DNA of 64,000 nucleotides from Planctomycetota bacterium. GTDB lineage: Bacteria; Planctomycetota; UBA1135; GCA-002686595. Each line of letters starts with the position of its first letter. Position 1 is the first letter of the stretch. Both the position numbers and the translations under genes were made by a program. The notes beneath the pieces were generated by a model, which saw only the letters and a list, made by a program, of their open reading frames with translations, ran no database searches and was not told the DNA's origin. Location: assembly GCA_029259595.1 (NCBI GenBank), contig JAJDEW010000007.1, positions 1-64,000 of the forward strand, in the 5' to 3' direction. Below, piece by piece: positions 36,969 to 45,174 of this stretch.

Positions 36969-37736
36969 TCAGCGCGGAGCCGGGACGCGATGCGCACCGG
37001 CGGGGGGCGCGAACGTCGAGTCCGGAACCGGTCCGAAGCGCAAGTCCGAGAACTGCACTGTCCCGAGGGGCTCGCCGACGAGGCCCGCTTCCGCGCTCCA
37101 GTTCCAGAGCGTGAGATGCGTGGGCAGCCGCAACCCGTTCACGATCTCGAAGGCGTCGTAGGTCGCGGCGTGCGGTGCGGCCTGCGCCTCCTCGAGCGAC
37201 TTGCCGTACGTCACCACATAGGCGAGCGCGATCAGGTGCGAATCGTCGGAGTCGGCGTAGACGACGTACCAGTCGTCGGGCGTGTCGCCGATGCCCTCTC
37301 CGAACGTCATACGAGCCGCCAGGCGCTCGGCGCCCGCAAGCTGGCGCGCGCCCGGCGTCGCGAGCCGCGCGCCGGGATCGCCGAGCTTCCAGGGAGCAGC
37401 GAGAAAGTAGGGCCACGTCAGGAGATGGAAGCGCATCTGCGTGGGCGGGTCGATCGCGAAGGCGCCGAGCCAAGCCTCCTGTCCGTCGAAGACCGCTACT
37501 CCCCCGGCCTCGTCGACGAAGCGCACGCGCCCCGTGCGCGCGTCGTACGTCCCGTCGGCCGTCAGCGCTCGCTCCCCACCGAACTCCACCGTCAAGTGGA
37601 ACTGCAGTGGCGGCATGTCGTAGAGCCCACCCGAACCGTGCGCCGCGGCGATGGCATCCGCGAAGTCGGCGCCGCTGTGCAAGCGGCCGGAACAAGAGGC
37701 GAGGAGCACGAGCAGAGCGAGCGAAACGAGGCGCAT
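36969..37736 (-). CDS. Lipoprotein of unknown function
   Basis: 255 residues from ATG 37736 with a lipobox LASC. The mature part is beta-rich (LQFHLTVEFGGERALTADGTYD, VRFVDEAGGVAVFDGQEAWLG), resembling lipoproteins of the LolA/outer-membrane carrier fold, though that is only an impression. It is the last chromosomal gene before the tRNA-Gly at the element's left end. Confidence 0.6.
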   Translation of the reverse strand: MRLVSLALLVLLASCSGRLHSGADFADAIAAAHGSGGLYDMPPLQFHLTVEFGGERALTADGTYDARTGRVRFVDEAGGVAVFDGQEAWLGAFAIDPPTQMRFHLLTWPYFLAAPWKLGDPGARLATPGARQLAGAERLAARMTFGEGIGDTPDDWYVVYADSDDSHLIALAYVVTYGKSLEEAQAAPHAATYDAFEIVNGLRLPTHLTLWNWSAEAGLVGEPLGTVQFSDLRFGPVPDSTFAPPAGAHRVPAPR

Positions 37737-37952
37737 GGTCGGAATCCGATTGTGGAGCACAGGGCAAGAGCGGCGCACGCGCCAATCACGGCGCCCATCA
37801 CGAGCCGGCGCACCTGACTACGTGAGAATGCAGGCGGTGTGACGCCTTCTGGCAAGGTCGAGCGACGCCAGGCTCAGCGCTCGCCGCGCCTTGCCCAAGC
37901 AGCCGACCGATCTCCCGGATCATTGCGAGGCGTTCGATCGCGCCCGGGCGCC

Positions 37953-38028
<76 letters not shown>

Positions 38029-38044
38029 AAGAGTGCAGAACCGA

Positions 38045-38073
38045 AGGCTACACGAGGGTTTACGTCTGCGCAA
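38045..38073 (-). promoter_or_regulatory. Promoter of left tRNA-Gly copy
   Basis: On the minus strand TTGCGC (38068-38073) and TAGCCT (38045-38050) are spaced by 17 bp and end 17 bp before the mature tRNA 5' end. The promoter lies inside the element, so this tRNA copy is transcribed from element DNA. Confidence 0.5.
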
Positions 38074-38114
38074 GCGCAAGCCGCCGAACACGGAGGACCA
38101 CCAAAAACAACTCG

Positions 38115-38157
38115 TGACCACTCGTTTCGGTACAGAAAGTGGTCAAGAAAGTGGTCA
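38115..38157. repeat. Left-end integrase arm-type repeats
   Basis: Two perfect tandem copies of AGAAAGTGGTCA (38134-38145 and 38146-38157), preceded by an inverted half copy TGACCACT (38115-38122). The same 12-mer occurs next to the integrase gene at the other end (57576-57587), with an inverted copy beside it. Placement at both ends fits arm-type binding sites of the integrase. Confidence 0.65.
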
Positions 38158-38297
38158 ACCCCGGGGCCGCTGGAGAGGGTGAGAGTGCGGGTCGCGCCTG
38201 CCGGTTCGTAGAGCGTCAGCATGGTTTGAACCAGCCTCTACGAACCGCGATCCTTGCGTGGCCACCCGGCCCCGAGCAGCGAACTGACGAACCCCGA

Positions 38298-38693
38298 ATG
38301 AAGCGAATCACCACGAGCCTCGCCGCCCTGCCACTGCTGTCCATCGCGGTCGTCATCGGGTCCATCTGGGCCGACTGGGGATCGGAGTCATGGGGCTGGT
38401 TCCAGCGCTCGGGTTCGTGGGTTGCGCTGACCGGCGCGGTGCTCACCTATCGCAGCATCATGAGGCTCGGAGTCCCAGGCGTCGGAGGCGTGGACACCAC
38501 GTTCGCGCGGGGGAAGATCGTGTCTTCCGACGACTCGGGGCAAACGGTCAGCGTGGCGTTCGACGAGGAGACCTCTCGGAGCTTCGCGGAGGCCGACCTC
38601 GACAGAGTCGCGGGTTGTCTCGGGGCCGTCTTCATCCTGGCCGGCACCTTCATCTGGGGCTACGGCGACCTGGTCGGAAGGATCTTCTCGTAG
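38298..38693 (+). CDS. Small membrane protein of the element
   Basis: 131 residues from ATG 38298. Three hydrophobic segments (TTSLAALPLLSIAVVIGSIW, WVALTGAVLTYRSI, LGAVFILAGTFIWGYG) flank a soluble part with GKIVSSDDSGQTVSVAFDEE. It stands alone at the left end, opposite in direction to the next genes. Function unknown. Confidence 0.5.
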   Translation: MKRITTSLAALPLLSIAVVIGSIWADWGSESWGWFQRSGSWVALTGAVLTYRSIMRLGVPGVGGVDTTFARGKIVSSDDSGQTVSVAFDEETSRSFAEADLDRVAGCLGAVFILAGTFIWGYGDLVGRIFS

Positions 38694-38910
38694 GGCCGCT
38701 ACGCACGACCTTGGAAGGCACGCCGTCTCGGACCGTCTCCGGCGAGTGGGCGACCGAATCGAGACAGCGCACCCACCTTCCCGTGAGGCCGCCTGAGTGG
38801 CGCCCTGCTCGTGCCAGCGGTGTAGAGTGTCGTCGGTCGTCATGAGCCTCGTTCGCCCTGTGGCGGGGCTCCAGCGAGCCAGGCAATTGCAGTTCGCCCA
38901 ACTCGCCGGG

Positions 38911-39612
38911 CTACTGACCGCGTCGGGTCATCCGGTGCCGAAGCTGACGGATGGCGTCCTGGACGAGCTGGCGGACGCGCTCGCGGGTGATCCCGATCTC
39001 GGACCCAACGGCCGCCAGGGTCTTGGGCTGGCACCCGATGCCGAAGTAGAGGCGCACTGCTTTCGCGGTTCGCTCGGGAAGCGCGTCGATGTGGTGCAGG
39101 AGGGTCTCGACCATGTCGGCATCGAGGGCGAGGTCGGCCGGGTTCGACGACTCGTCCGCAAGCTCGCCCGGTCGCTGCTCCTGGTCATTCCAGTTCGCGT
39201 CGATCGACTTGGCGCGCAAGGCGCGAAGAGCCTGCTGCTCTCGCTCCGACAAGTCGAGATGGTCGGTCTGCGAAGCCGGCGCAACAGTGAGTCTGCCGAG
39301 CTGGTCGTGGAGACGACTGGGAATCCTTATCCCGAGCCGCTCTTCCCGAATCTGCCGGACCACGGTTCTCCTCATCGACCTTACCGCGTACGTCGTGAAT
39401 TTGACCCCTCTCGTCACGTCGAAGAGTCTGGACGCATTCCACAAGCCGACGAGACATGCTTGCTCGATGTCGTCATGGGTGAAACCCGGCATCTTCGCGT
39501 ACTTGCCCGCGCACCAACGAGCCAGCATCCGGTGCTGCTCGAAGAGCGTGGCGCGATCGTCATCGGTCAGCTCGGCGAGATTGCTTCGGGGGACGGGAGC
39601 CGGGAGGGTCAC
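38911..39612 (-). CDS. Sigma-70-family factor carried by the element
   Basis: 233 residues. Region 2 is recognisable in FTHDDIEQACLVGLWNASRLFD and KFTTYAVRSMRRTVVRQI. Region 4 has an HTH with EIGITRERVRQLVQDAIRQLR, the helix pair of sigma-70 proteins. A helical linker with DANWNDQEQ lies between. It is shorter than a housekeeping sigma and lacks region 1.1. Encoded at the end of the minus-strand block, it probably directs the host polymerase to element promoters. Its ATG overlaps the stop of the gene before it (four bases). Confidence 0.8.
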   Translation of the reverse strand: MTLPAPVPRSNLAELTDDDRATLFEQHRMLARWCAGKYAKMPGFTHDDIEQACLVGLWNASRLFDVTRGVKFTTYAVRSMRRTVVRQIREERLGIRIPSRLHDQLGRLTVAPASQTDHLDLSEREQQALRALRAKSIDANWNDQEQRPGELADESSNPADLALDADMVETLLHHIDALPERTAKAVRLYFGIGCQPKTLAAVGSEIGITRERVRQLVQDAIRQLRHRMTRRGQ

Positions 39613-40130
39613 GGCGCGTACGTCTCCACGATCTTGACCAGTTGAGGCCAGATGGCGTCGTGCTCATCCGTCGTGAGTCGCGACCCAGGCTCCTCGTAGT
39701 CAATGCGCGTGACGACGATCGTCTCGGTGTACTTCGGCCAGTACGTGGCGCGGTACGGCTTCCTCGACCATGCCAGTCCGAGCCGAGCGCACTCGCGGTC
39801 CATGCGGTCGTCGAAGTCGGAGGCGACGCCGCCGTACGGTTCGGCTACCAATTCCACGACGCGATCGCGCAGCACAAGGACGCTGGCGTGGTCCATCCAC
39901 GCAGCGCGCTCCAATCCGAAGAAGTCGAAGTCGGCCGGAGGGTGATCGAGTCGAAGACCGCAGTGCGCGGCCGTCACGGCCTGCCACAAGACTTCGAGGG
40001 TGTGCTCGTAGTGTTCGTGTGAACGGGTGTCGTCGCGGCCCTGGTTGAACACCCAGGCGCAGTTCAGATTCGCGAGCGTGAGAGCCCCTCGCTGGCGAGC
40101 GTTGAGTCCGTTGAATTGGAGTAGCTTCAT
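39609..40130 (-). CDS. Hypothetical element protein
   Basis: 173 residues from ATG 40130. Rich in aromatic and charged residues (HEHYEHTLEVLWQAVTAAHCGL, YWPKYTETIVVTRIDYEEPGS). No membrane segment, signal peptide or known domain. It is co-transcribed with the sigma factor gene downstream (overlapping stop and start). Confidence 0.5.
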   Translation of the reverse strand: MKLLQFNGLNARQRGALTLANLNCAWVFNQGRDDTRSHEHYEHTLEVLWQAVTAAHCGLRLDHPPADFDFFGLERAAWMDHASVLVLRDRVVELVAEPYGGVASDFDDRMDRECARLGLAWSRKPYRATYWPKYTETIVVTRIDYEEPGSRLTTDEHDAIWPQLVKIVETYAP

Positions 40131-40212
40131 GTTGGATCGCTGGGGGAAGGTGGGAAGCCTGCGGGCGAACGAGACGATCGAAACCCGCAAGCTCCCCGGG
40201 GGAACGGAGCAC

Positions 40213-40833
40213 CTAGCTCTCGCGCCTTTCCCGTCTCATGGCCAACACCCGAAGGATCTCGTCCGTGGCAGGTCCGCCCGAGCGAGAGGCAGATGCCGAG
40301 CGAGTCGCACTGGCCTCTGCGGTTTGCTCAGGCTCTTCGATTCCGGCGGCTTGTAGTGCCGCCTGGAGCTTTTCGCTCGCGCGATCTACATCGGCCCCGG
40401 CCGCGCGCTCTTGGGCCTTGAACACCACTTCGCCGAGTACCTCCACGGCTCGTTGCTCCTGGACGATCTTGCGCGCCGCCGGAACCAAGTCGCCGCTCGG
40501 ATGACAATTGCTGAGAGGGTCTCCGTGCTCGCGCTCGTAGGCGTCGCGTTTCGCGCTATACGCCTCCCGTGCAGCGATCATCCTCTCCCTCAGACCGTCG
40601 AGGTTCTCTTCGGCTTCGACTTGCTCAGCCTCAGCTCGCAACACTGCTCTCGTGAGGCTCAGCAATTCCTCGGCGTGGTCGATGCTCACGCCCAGATCGG
40701 TGAGAAGGATGTCGAGTTCCTCGATGTCGATCTCCTCATCTTCCGCGACTGCTGTCAGGAGTTCGCGGAGCCGGGAGACCTGCGCGCGTCGGAGTTCCTC
40801 GCGCTGGAGCCGAATCTCGTCGAAGGGACTCAT
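40213..40833 (-). CDS. Coiled-coil element protein
   Basis: 206 residues from ATG 40833. Nearly all helical and charged (LQREELRRAQVSRLRELL, AEQVEAEENLDGLRERMIAA), with a long predicted coiled coil to about residue 110. Its start overlaps the end of the preceding small gene by four bases (ATGA). No enzymatic motif. A structural or DNA-associated role is possible. Confidence 0.55.
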   Translation of the reverse strand: MSPFDEIRLQREELRRAQVSRLRELLTAVAEDEEIDIEELDILLTDLGVSIDHAEELLSLTRAVLRAEAEQVEAEENLDGLRERMIAAREAYSAKRDAYEREHGDPLSNCHPSGDLVPAARKIVQEQRAVEVLGEVVFKAQERAAGADVDRASEKLQAALQAAGIEEPEQTAEASATRSASASRSGGPATDEILRVLAMRRERRES

Positions 40834-41051
40834 CGTGAAGTCCTCCGGTGCATGAGCCGGCGCGCTGCCGCTTGGGCTTCGGACTTGGCTTCGAGGCGCT
40901 CGACCTCGGCTTCCGCTTCGGCCAGCTTGTCGCGCGTCTTGCCCGTGGTGAAGGCGTCGGCTGCACGAGCTGCCTCTCTTGCTCGCGCACGGTTCGCCTT
41001 GATGCGCGCGTGCTCGGCCCTGAGGGCTTCGTCTCTCGGTATGTCGGACAT
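40830..41051 (-). CDS. Small charged helical protein
   Basis: 73 residues from ATG 41051, almost entirely a charged helix (IKANRARAREAARAADAF, KLAEAEAEVERLEAKSE). It is coupled to the coiled-coil gene downstream by an ATGA overlap, so the two may form one complex. Function unknown. Confidence 0.5.
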   Translation of the reverse strand: MSDIPRDEALRAEHARIKANRARAREAARAADAFTTGKTRDKLAEAEAEVERLEAKSEAQAAARRLMHRRTSR

Positions 41052-41145
41052 GATGTGGTTCCTGTCGGGTAAGGGAGTGGTCACTGCGAGCGCGCATTGG
41101 TGCCGCTCAACTGTCTTCAGTATCCGCCGCCGTGGCCTGGCCGGT

Positions 41146-41164
41146 GGTCCCCCGGCGGTCCCCT
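41146..41164. repeat. 19-bp direct repeat, copy 1
   Basis: GGTCCCCCGGCGGTCCCCT lies just past the stop codon of the primase-helicase gene. An identical copy sits at 44348-44366. Together they bracket the excisionase-like and primase genes. Confidence 0.7.
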
Positions 41165-41167
41165 GTG

Positions 41168-43906
41168 CTACGCAGCGCCTTGATCCGTCACACGATCAGG
41201 CTCACCACGGACGGCTGCGAGATCGTCCGCGACATCCTCGAAGCCTCGGGCGACCAAGAGCCGAAGGACGAACTCGGTGTCCAGCTCGCGCCACCGACTC
41301 TTCTTAGCGCCAGGCACAGGGCGCCAGGGGATGTCTGGTTTGGAGGAGCACAATCGGTCTACGGCCGCGACCCGTCTCTTTCGGGTGCTACCGAAGCGGT
41401 CGTCCACCTGCCGATCTACCAGCGGTCCCGTGAGCAGAAGCAACTTGGGTCCACACCGGAGTGCTTCCCCTGAGCCCGAGTCGAGCACCGCCGTCGGAAC
41501 ACAGGTGAACATCTGGGCAACGCTGCACAAGAGCCCGTCAGGAACCTCGGATTCCGCATCCTGCGCGCGGAAGAGGTCGTGAGCGTTCGACGGAAGCAAG
41601 AACCGGCCGTGCTTTGAGTTCGGCGGGAGAATGCCGGCGTCTTCGAGTTCGCCGCGCAGTCGGTCTCGGTTCTCGTAGCACCAGAGGAGATGCTCGGGGA
41701 GCTTGTCGTCCTCCAACCACCTGTCCGTGTACCGGCGGCCGTGCTTCTCGGCGTAGTCTTCGAGCCAGTCATCTACGCCTTCCTCGGTCTCGATGACCAG
41801 CACTCGCCTGGCAACTGCCGCGATGTCGTCGGGTTCAAGATCCTGGTCGCCGATCATCGTGCGAACGGCCCGCTCCTTCGAGTTCATGGTGACGATGACG
41901 CGGAGCTGCACTTCGAGACCGCCACCTACGTCACGTCCCTTGCGCTCGACGGTATTGAGCGAGCTGCCGCCGATCATCGTGCGAATGGCCTGGGCCGGGG
42001 AATCTTCTCCCCTTGCGGTGTGGAACTCCTCTTCGTGGTGAACGATGGGACTATGCAAGAGTGCCGCGTTGAACCTCTGTGAGGCTTTGCTCGCCTTGAC
42101 GACTTCTCGTCCTGCCATCGCGTGGCCGAGGCCCGCCGTGACGAGGGTCTTGCATCCGCCCGTCTTTCCGATGACCAATAGCAACGGGAGCGAGCCTGTC
42201 TCGTCGAACGCGAGAGCTTCGCCCACCCAGAGGTAGAACAGCTTGAGTTGCGCTCCGAATGAACGGTGCAAGAGGTCATCGACCTCCTGGTGAAACCTAC
42301 ACGGGATGCGGCGGCGCTGATACGCCTGGAGTACAAGCGTGGGACCTGCTCCCTCGAATCGGAGGACGGCGCCACTGACGAACGCAGAGTGTCCGATGCC
42401 CGCAAGGCTGAAGCCGTGCATTTTCACCAAGTCTCGACCGGATAGATAGACGAGGGACTTGCCACGCATCTCCTCCAGCTTCACGAGGAACTCCATGCCG
42501 CTGTCGCGTACGGCGTTGGGTAGCGTGGACTCCTCGTACGCCATCGTGCCGTAGGTGCCATCCAGCCGGAGTAGGTAGTGGTCTCGTCCCTTCTTTGCGA
42601 TGGCGTGCTGCATCGCCCACGCTTGGTCGATTGGGGTGCTGGGGTAGAGCGCCCGGAGGTTGTCGAGCAGCTCCTCCATGCGTGAGCGCTGCTCTTCCTC
42701 GGCCTTCTCTTGCTCGATCTCCTTCGCCTTGTGCTGCGCAGCCTCGCCGGTCCACATGCGCACGCACATCGACCAGAGGATGTTGATCCACGGGTTGTCA
42801 GTCGGCAGCTCCTCCGCACCAGGTAGCAGCATGGCGAAGATCGGCTCGGGTCCGTCCATGTAAGGCTCGCCGTACAGTCGGCCGCAGAGTGAGCCGACGA
42901 CGCGCGTCATGTCGGTGTTCACCTGCCCGTGCTCGAAGGGGTAGGGCATCTGGTGGACGAGCGCCGCGTACAAGTGCGGGTCGTCGATGCGCTGCATCCG
43001 CGTCTTCAGGCTCTTGTACAGCTCGGTCTTGCGGGCCGTGCCGCCCCTGCCCGTCGGCTCCTCGAAGAGCGCGATGCACTCCTCGGGCGTTGGCATGTCG
43101 CCCTCGTACATCGGCACCGGTGCCTTCGCCGGTGCCGTCGTCTTCTTCACGGGCGCGGGTAGTGCCAGCACTTTCGCCGAACACATGGTCTCGTCTGTGC
43201 GCTCTTCGTAGAACCAGTCCTGTTCCCAAGTTCTCTCGTCGGGACGGTCGGCGTCCTTTGGAAACGAACGCTTCACACGCGGTCCTCGAAAGACGCGAGT
43301 CCAGTCCCCGACGGCCGTGTCGATCATCAACCCGAACCGCGCATAGACCGCGATCATCGCGGCCATGATGTGCTCCTGGTCCTCGCAGGAAACGGGCTCG
43401 TCGTAGACGTGGACGAATCGAAGTCCGTGGTGCGTGTAGTTGAGGTACGCGAAGCCGAGGCCCATCTCGACGAGCCGCGCCTGGAGCGTGGCGAGGTTGG
43501 CGCGCATCCACTCCTGCCGGGATGGCGTCCAGTGTTTGCCCTCGCAGTCGGTGAGGTGTTCGTTGTCTTTCCAGTCGAAGTCCGCGACGTACATCGTGCA
43601 GCGGATGTCGAAGCCCTCGGCACGTAGGGAGGCGAGCGTGTCTTTGCGGAGTCGCGCGGATGCCTTCTCGCCTTCTCGCTTGGTGCGGCGGTGGAGGGGG
43701 ACCCCTTGTGCCGTCACGGCCGCGCAGCACTGAAAGTGAACGTCGCTCTCCATATTCGAGGACGTGAACTCCTCCCACGAAAGCAACGTGCAGCCCGATT
43801 GCCTGGTGGACGGCGAGCGGAACTCGTCGAGCGTTCCTACACCCTCGACGTTCACGCGGGCGAGCGCGTTGACGAGGGGCCTGTTCGGAGCGCCGGGGGA
43901 TTCCAT
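41168..43906 (-). CDS. Element primase-helicase (AEP-like primase plus P-loop helicase)
   Basis: 912 residues from ATG 43906, two bases after the previous stop and with AGGA upstream. The N-terminal part has primase-like features: VADFDWKD (Asp109 and Asp111, a DxD metal motif), FVHVYDE (His166) and DWTRVFRGPRVKRSFP with conserved arginines. A charged linker follows. The C-terminal part is an ATPase: Walker A GKTGGCKT (580-587), VHHEEEF as a candidate Walker B, and IVTMNSKE as sensor 1. This layout matches the replicative primase-helicases of phages, plasmids and satellites. It should start replication at the iteron region upstream (45.4-45.7 kb). Confidence 0.75.
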   Translation of the reverse strand: MESPGAPNRPLVNALARVNVEGVGTLDEFRSPSTRQSGCTLLSWEEFTSSNMESDVHFQCCAAVTAQGVPLHRRTKREGEKASARLRKDTLASLRAEGFDIRCTMYVADFDWKDNEHLTDCEGKHWTPSRQEWMRANLATLQARLVEMGLGFAYLNYTHHGLRFVHVYDEPVSCEDQEHIMAAMIAVYARFGLMIDTAVGDWTRVFRGPRVKRSFPKDADRPDERTWEQDWFYEERTDETMCSAKVLALPAPVKKTTAPAKAPVPMYEGDMPTPEECIALFEEPTGRGGTARKTELYKSLKTRMQRIDDPHLYAALVHQMPYPFEHGQVNTDMTRVVGSLCGRLYGEPYMDGPEPIFAMLLPGAEELPTDNPWINILWSMCVRMWTGEAAQHKAKEIEQEKAEEEQRSRMEELLDNLRALYPSTPIDQAWAMQHAIAKKGRDHYLLRLDGTYGTMAYEESTLPNAVRDSGMEFLVKLEEMRGKSLVYLSGRDLVKMHGFSLAGIGHSAFVSGAVLRFEGAGPTLVLQAYQRRRIPCRFHQEVDDLLHRSFGAQLKLFYLWVGEALAFDETGSLPLLLVIGKTGGCKTLVTAGLGHAMAGREVVKASKASQRFNAALLHSPIVHHEEEFHTARGEDSPAQAIRTMIGGSSLNTVERKGRDVGGGLEVQLRVIVTMNSKERAVRTMIGDQDLEPDDIAAVARRVLVIETEEGVDDWLEDYAEKHGRRYTDRWLEDDKLPEHLLWCYENRDRLRGELEDAGILPPNSKHGRFLLPSNAHDLFRAQDAESEVPDGLLCSVAQMFTCVPTAVLDSGSGEALRCGPKLLLLTGPLVDRQVDDRFGSTRKRRVAAVDRLCSSKPDIPWRPVPGAKKSRWRELDTEFVLRLLVARGFEDVADDLAAVRGEPDRVTDQGAA

Positions 43907-43908
43907 TC

Positions 43909-44286
43909 CTAGAATCCAGCCTCGTCCAGCTCGGCGGCAGCTCTTCGCGCCTGCTCTGCACTGCTCATGTTCGAGCGGCGATGACGACGAGGCTTGGACT
44001 GCTTCGGCTCGTCGTGCTGCGGGGCCGGTGCGGAGGCTGCTTGCGCCCTCGCGCAGGCGATCGACCATCGTTGGACGGCCTCTACGCTGGTCACTACCGA
44101 GCGTCCGGCCTTCCACGCGCCGAGGTGGATGCGTCCGAGTTGGGTGGCGGTCCCAGACCGGTAGGCGTATTCGAGGGTGCTCTCGCCGATGGGGATGCCG
44201 AGCTTCCGCTTGACGGCTTTCGTCAGCGTCTCTCCTAGCTCGTAGAGATGCTCCCCAGGTTGCGGGAAACTGTCGTTGTCGTTCAT
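43909..44286 (-). CDS. Excisionase-like / AlpA-like DNA-binding protein
   Basis: 125 residues from ATG 44286, preceded by GGAG. Residues 10-80 look like the winged HTH used by excisionases and planctomycete DUF1580 proteins: a helix pair, then RIHLGAWKAGRSVVTSVEAVQRW, which reads as wing plus last helix. The C-terminal third is basic (KQSKPRRHRRSN). It ends 2 bp before the primase gene. In satellites a protein of this kind controls excision and the replication block. The assignment rests on pattern only. Confidence 0.5.
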   Translation of the reverse strand: MNDNDSFPQPGEHLYELGETLTKAVKRKLGIPIGESTLEYAYRSGTATQLGRIHLGAWKAGRSVVTSVEAVQRWSIACARAQAASAPAPQHDEPKQSKPRRHRRSNMSSAEQARRAAAELDEAGF

Positions 44287-44347
44287 TGCGCTGTTACTCC
44301 AATGGCTTTCGCTCACTGGAATAGTTGCGCGTGACGACTCAGCCGGG

Positions 44348-44366
44348 GGTCCCCCGGCGGTCCCCT
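44348..44366. repeat. 19-bp direct repeat, copy 2
   Basis: Identical to 41146-41164. It overlaps the stop codon region of the 44365-45174 gene and precedes the excisionase-like gene. Confidence 0.7.
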
Positions 44367-45174
44367 ACGGGATCTCGATCCTCGGGATGGCGCGTGGGAG
44401 CCGCTTCAAAAAGTACCGCCGGGCTCGGCCGATGCGCGGGGTCTCTCCGAGCACCGCACGGTCCTTCAGGCTTTCGATCGCACTCTTTAGGACCTTGTTT
44501 CGGTTCCCGCGATCGACCCCTGCCGACTTCCCAATCTCGTCGGAGGTCAGTCGTTCGTTCTCCCGACCTTGAACCATGAGGAGTGCTCGGATGACGGCTC
44601 GTTCGGAATCGTGAAGCTCGTTCCAGTGAGGGGTCTTGCTCGTCCAAGCGTCGAGCGCGCTCCGAGTCTCATCAATGCAGCCGTCGCGTACCTCGTCGAG
44701 GTCCAGCGCAGGATCTTGATTCCCATGCTCGCGGGCGTGGGCGACCTTGAAGAGGGCTTCGTGCGCCCCGACCCACTCGTCTCCTACGCGCTGAGATCCG
44801 CTACTGACGACGCGACTCATTACGTGCTTTGGGATCTCATCGAGCACGTCGAACGCGAACCACCTACGCCAGAACTGACTCTTTTCGTCGGTCGAATCCG
44901 ATTCGGAGCGGCCAGAGAGGCTCTCGATGTGGAGCTGGGAAAGGAACTCCAGGGCAGTTCTGTGCGCGTCGAGGAAGTCGCTGTCCGGATGATCTTCCGG
45001 GGGTGAGCTTTGGGACATGGCTCGGACTGCGGCCCACCTCGGGTCCTCGTCGAGCTTGCGCCCGTTCTCGGTGCAGTCCTCGACGAGGCGAGCGAGTGCA
45101 GCTCGGCGCTCGGGTTCCGTGAGCTTCGTTCGGGCGTCGCGCGGTGTCCCGTCCGTGTCGTCGGTGAGAGTCAT
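44365..45174 (-). CDS. Hypothetical element protein with C-terminal winged HTH
   Basis: 269 residues. The N-terminal two thirds are helical with no known domain. The C-terminal part (DSERAVIRALLMV, RLTSDEIGKSAGVDRGNRNKVLKSAIESL, ARRYFLKRL) has the order of a winged HTH. It is the gene closest to the iteron region and reads away from it, as replication-control proteins often do. An initiator or regulator role is a guess. Confidence 0.5.
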   Translation of the reverse strand: MTLTDDTDGTPRDARTKLTEPERRAALARLVEDCTENGRKLDEDPRWAAVRAMSQSSPPEDHPDSDFLDAHRTALEFLSQLHIESLSGRSESDSTDEKSQFWRRWFAFDVLDEIPKHVMSRVVSSGSQRVGDEWVGAHEALFKVAHAREHGNQDPALDLDEVRDGCIDETRSALDAWTSKTPHWNELHDSERAVIRALLMVQGRENERLTSDEIGKSAGVDRGNRNKVLKSAIESLKDRAVLGETPRIGRARRYFLKRLPRAIPRIEIP

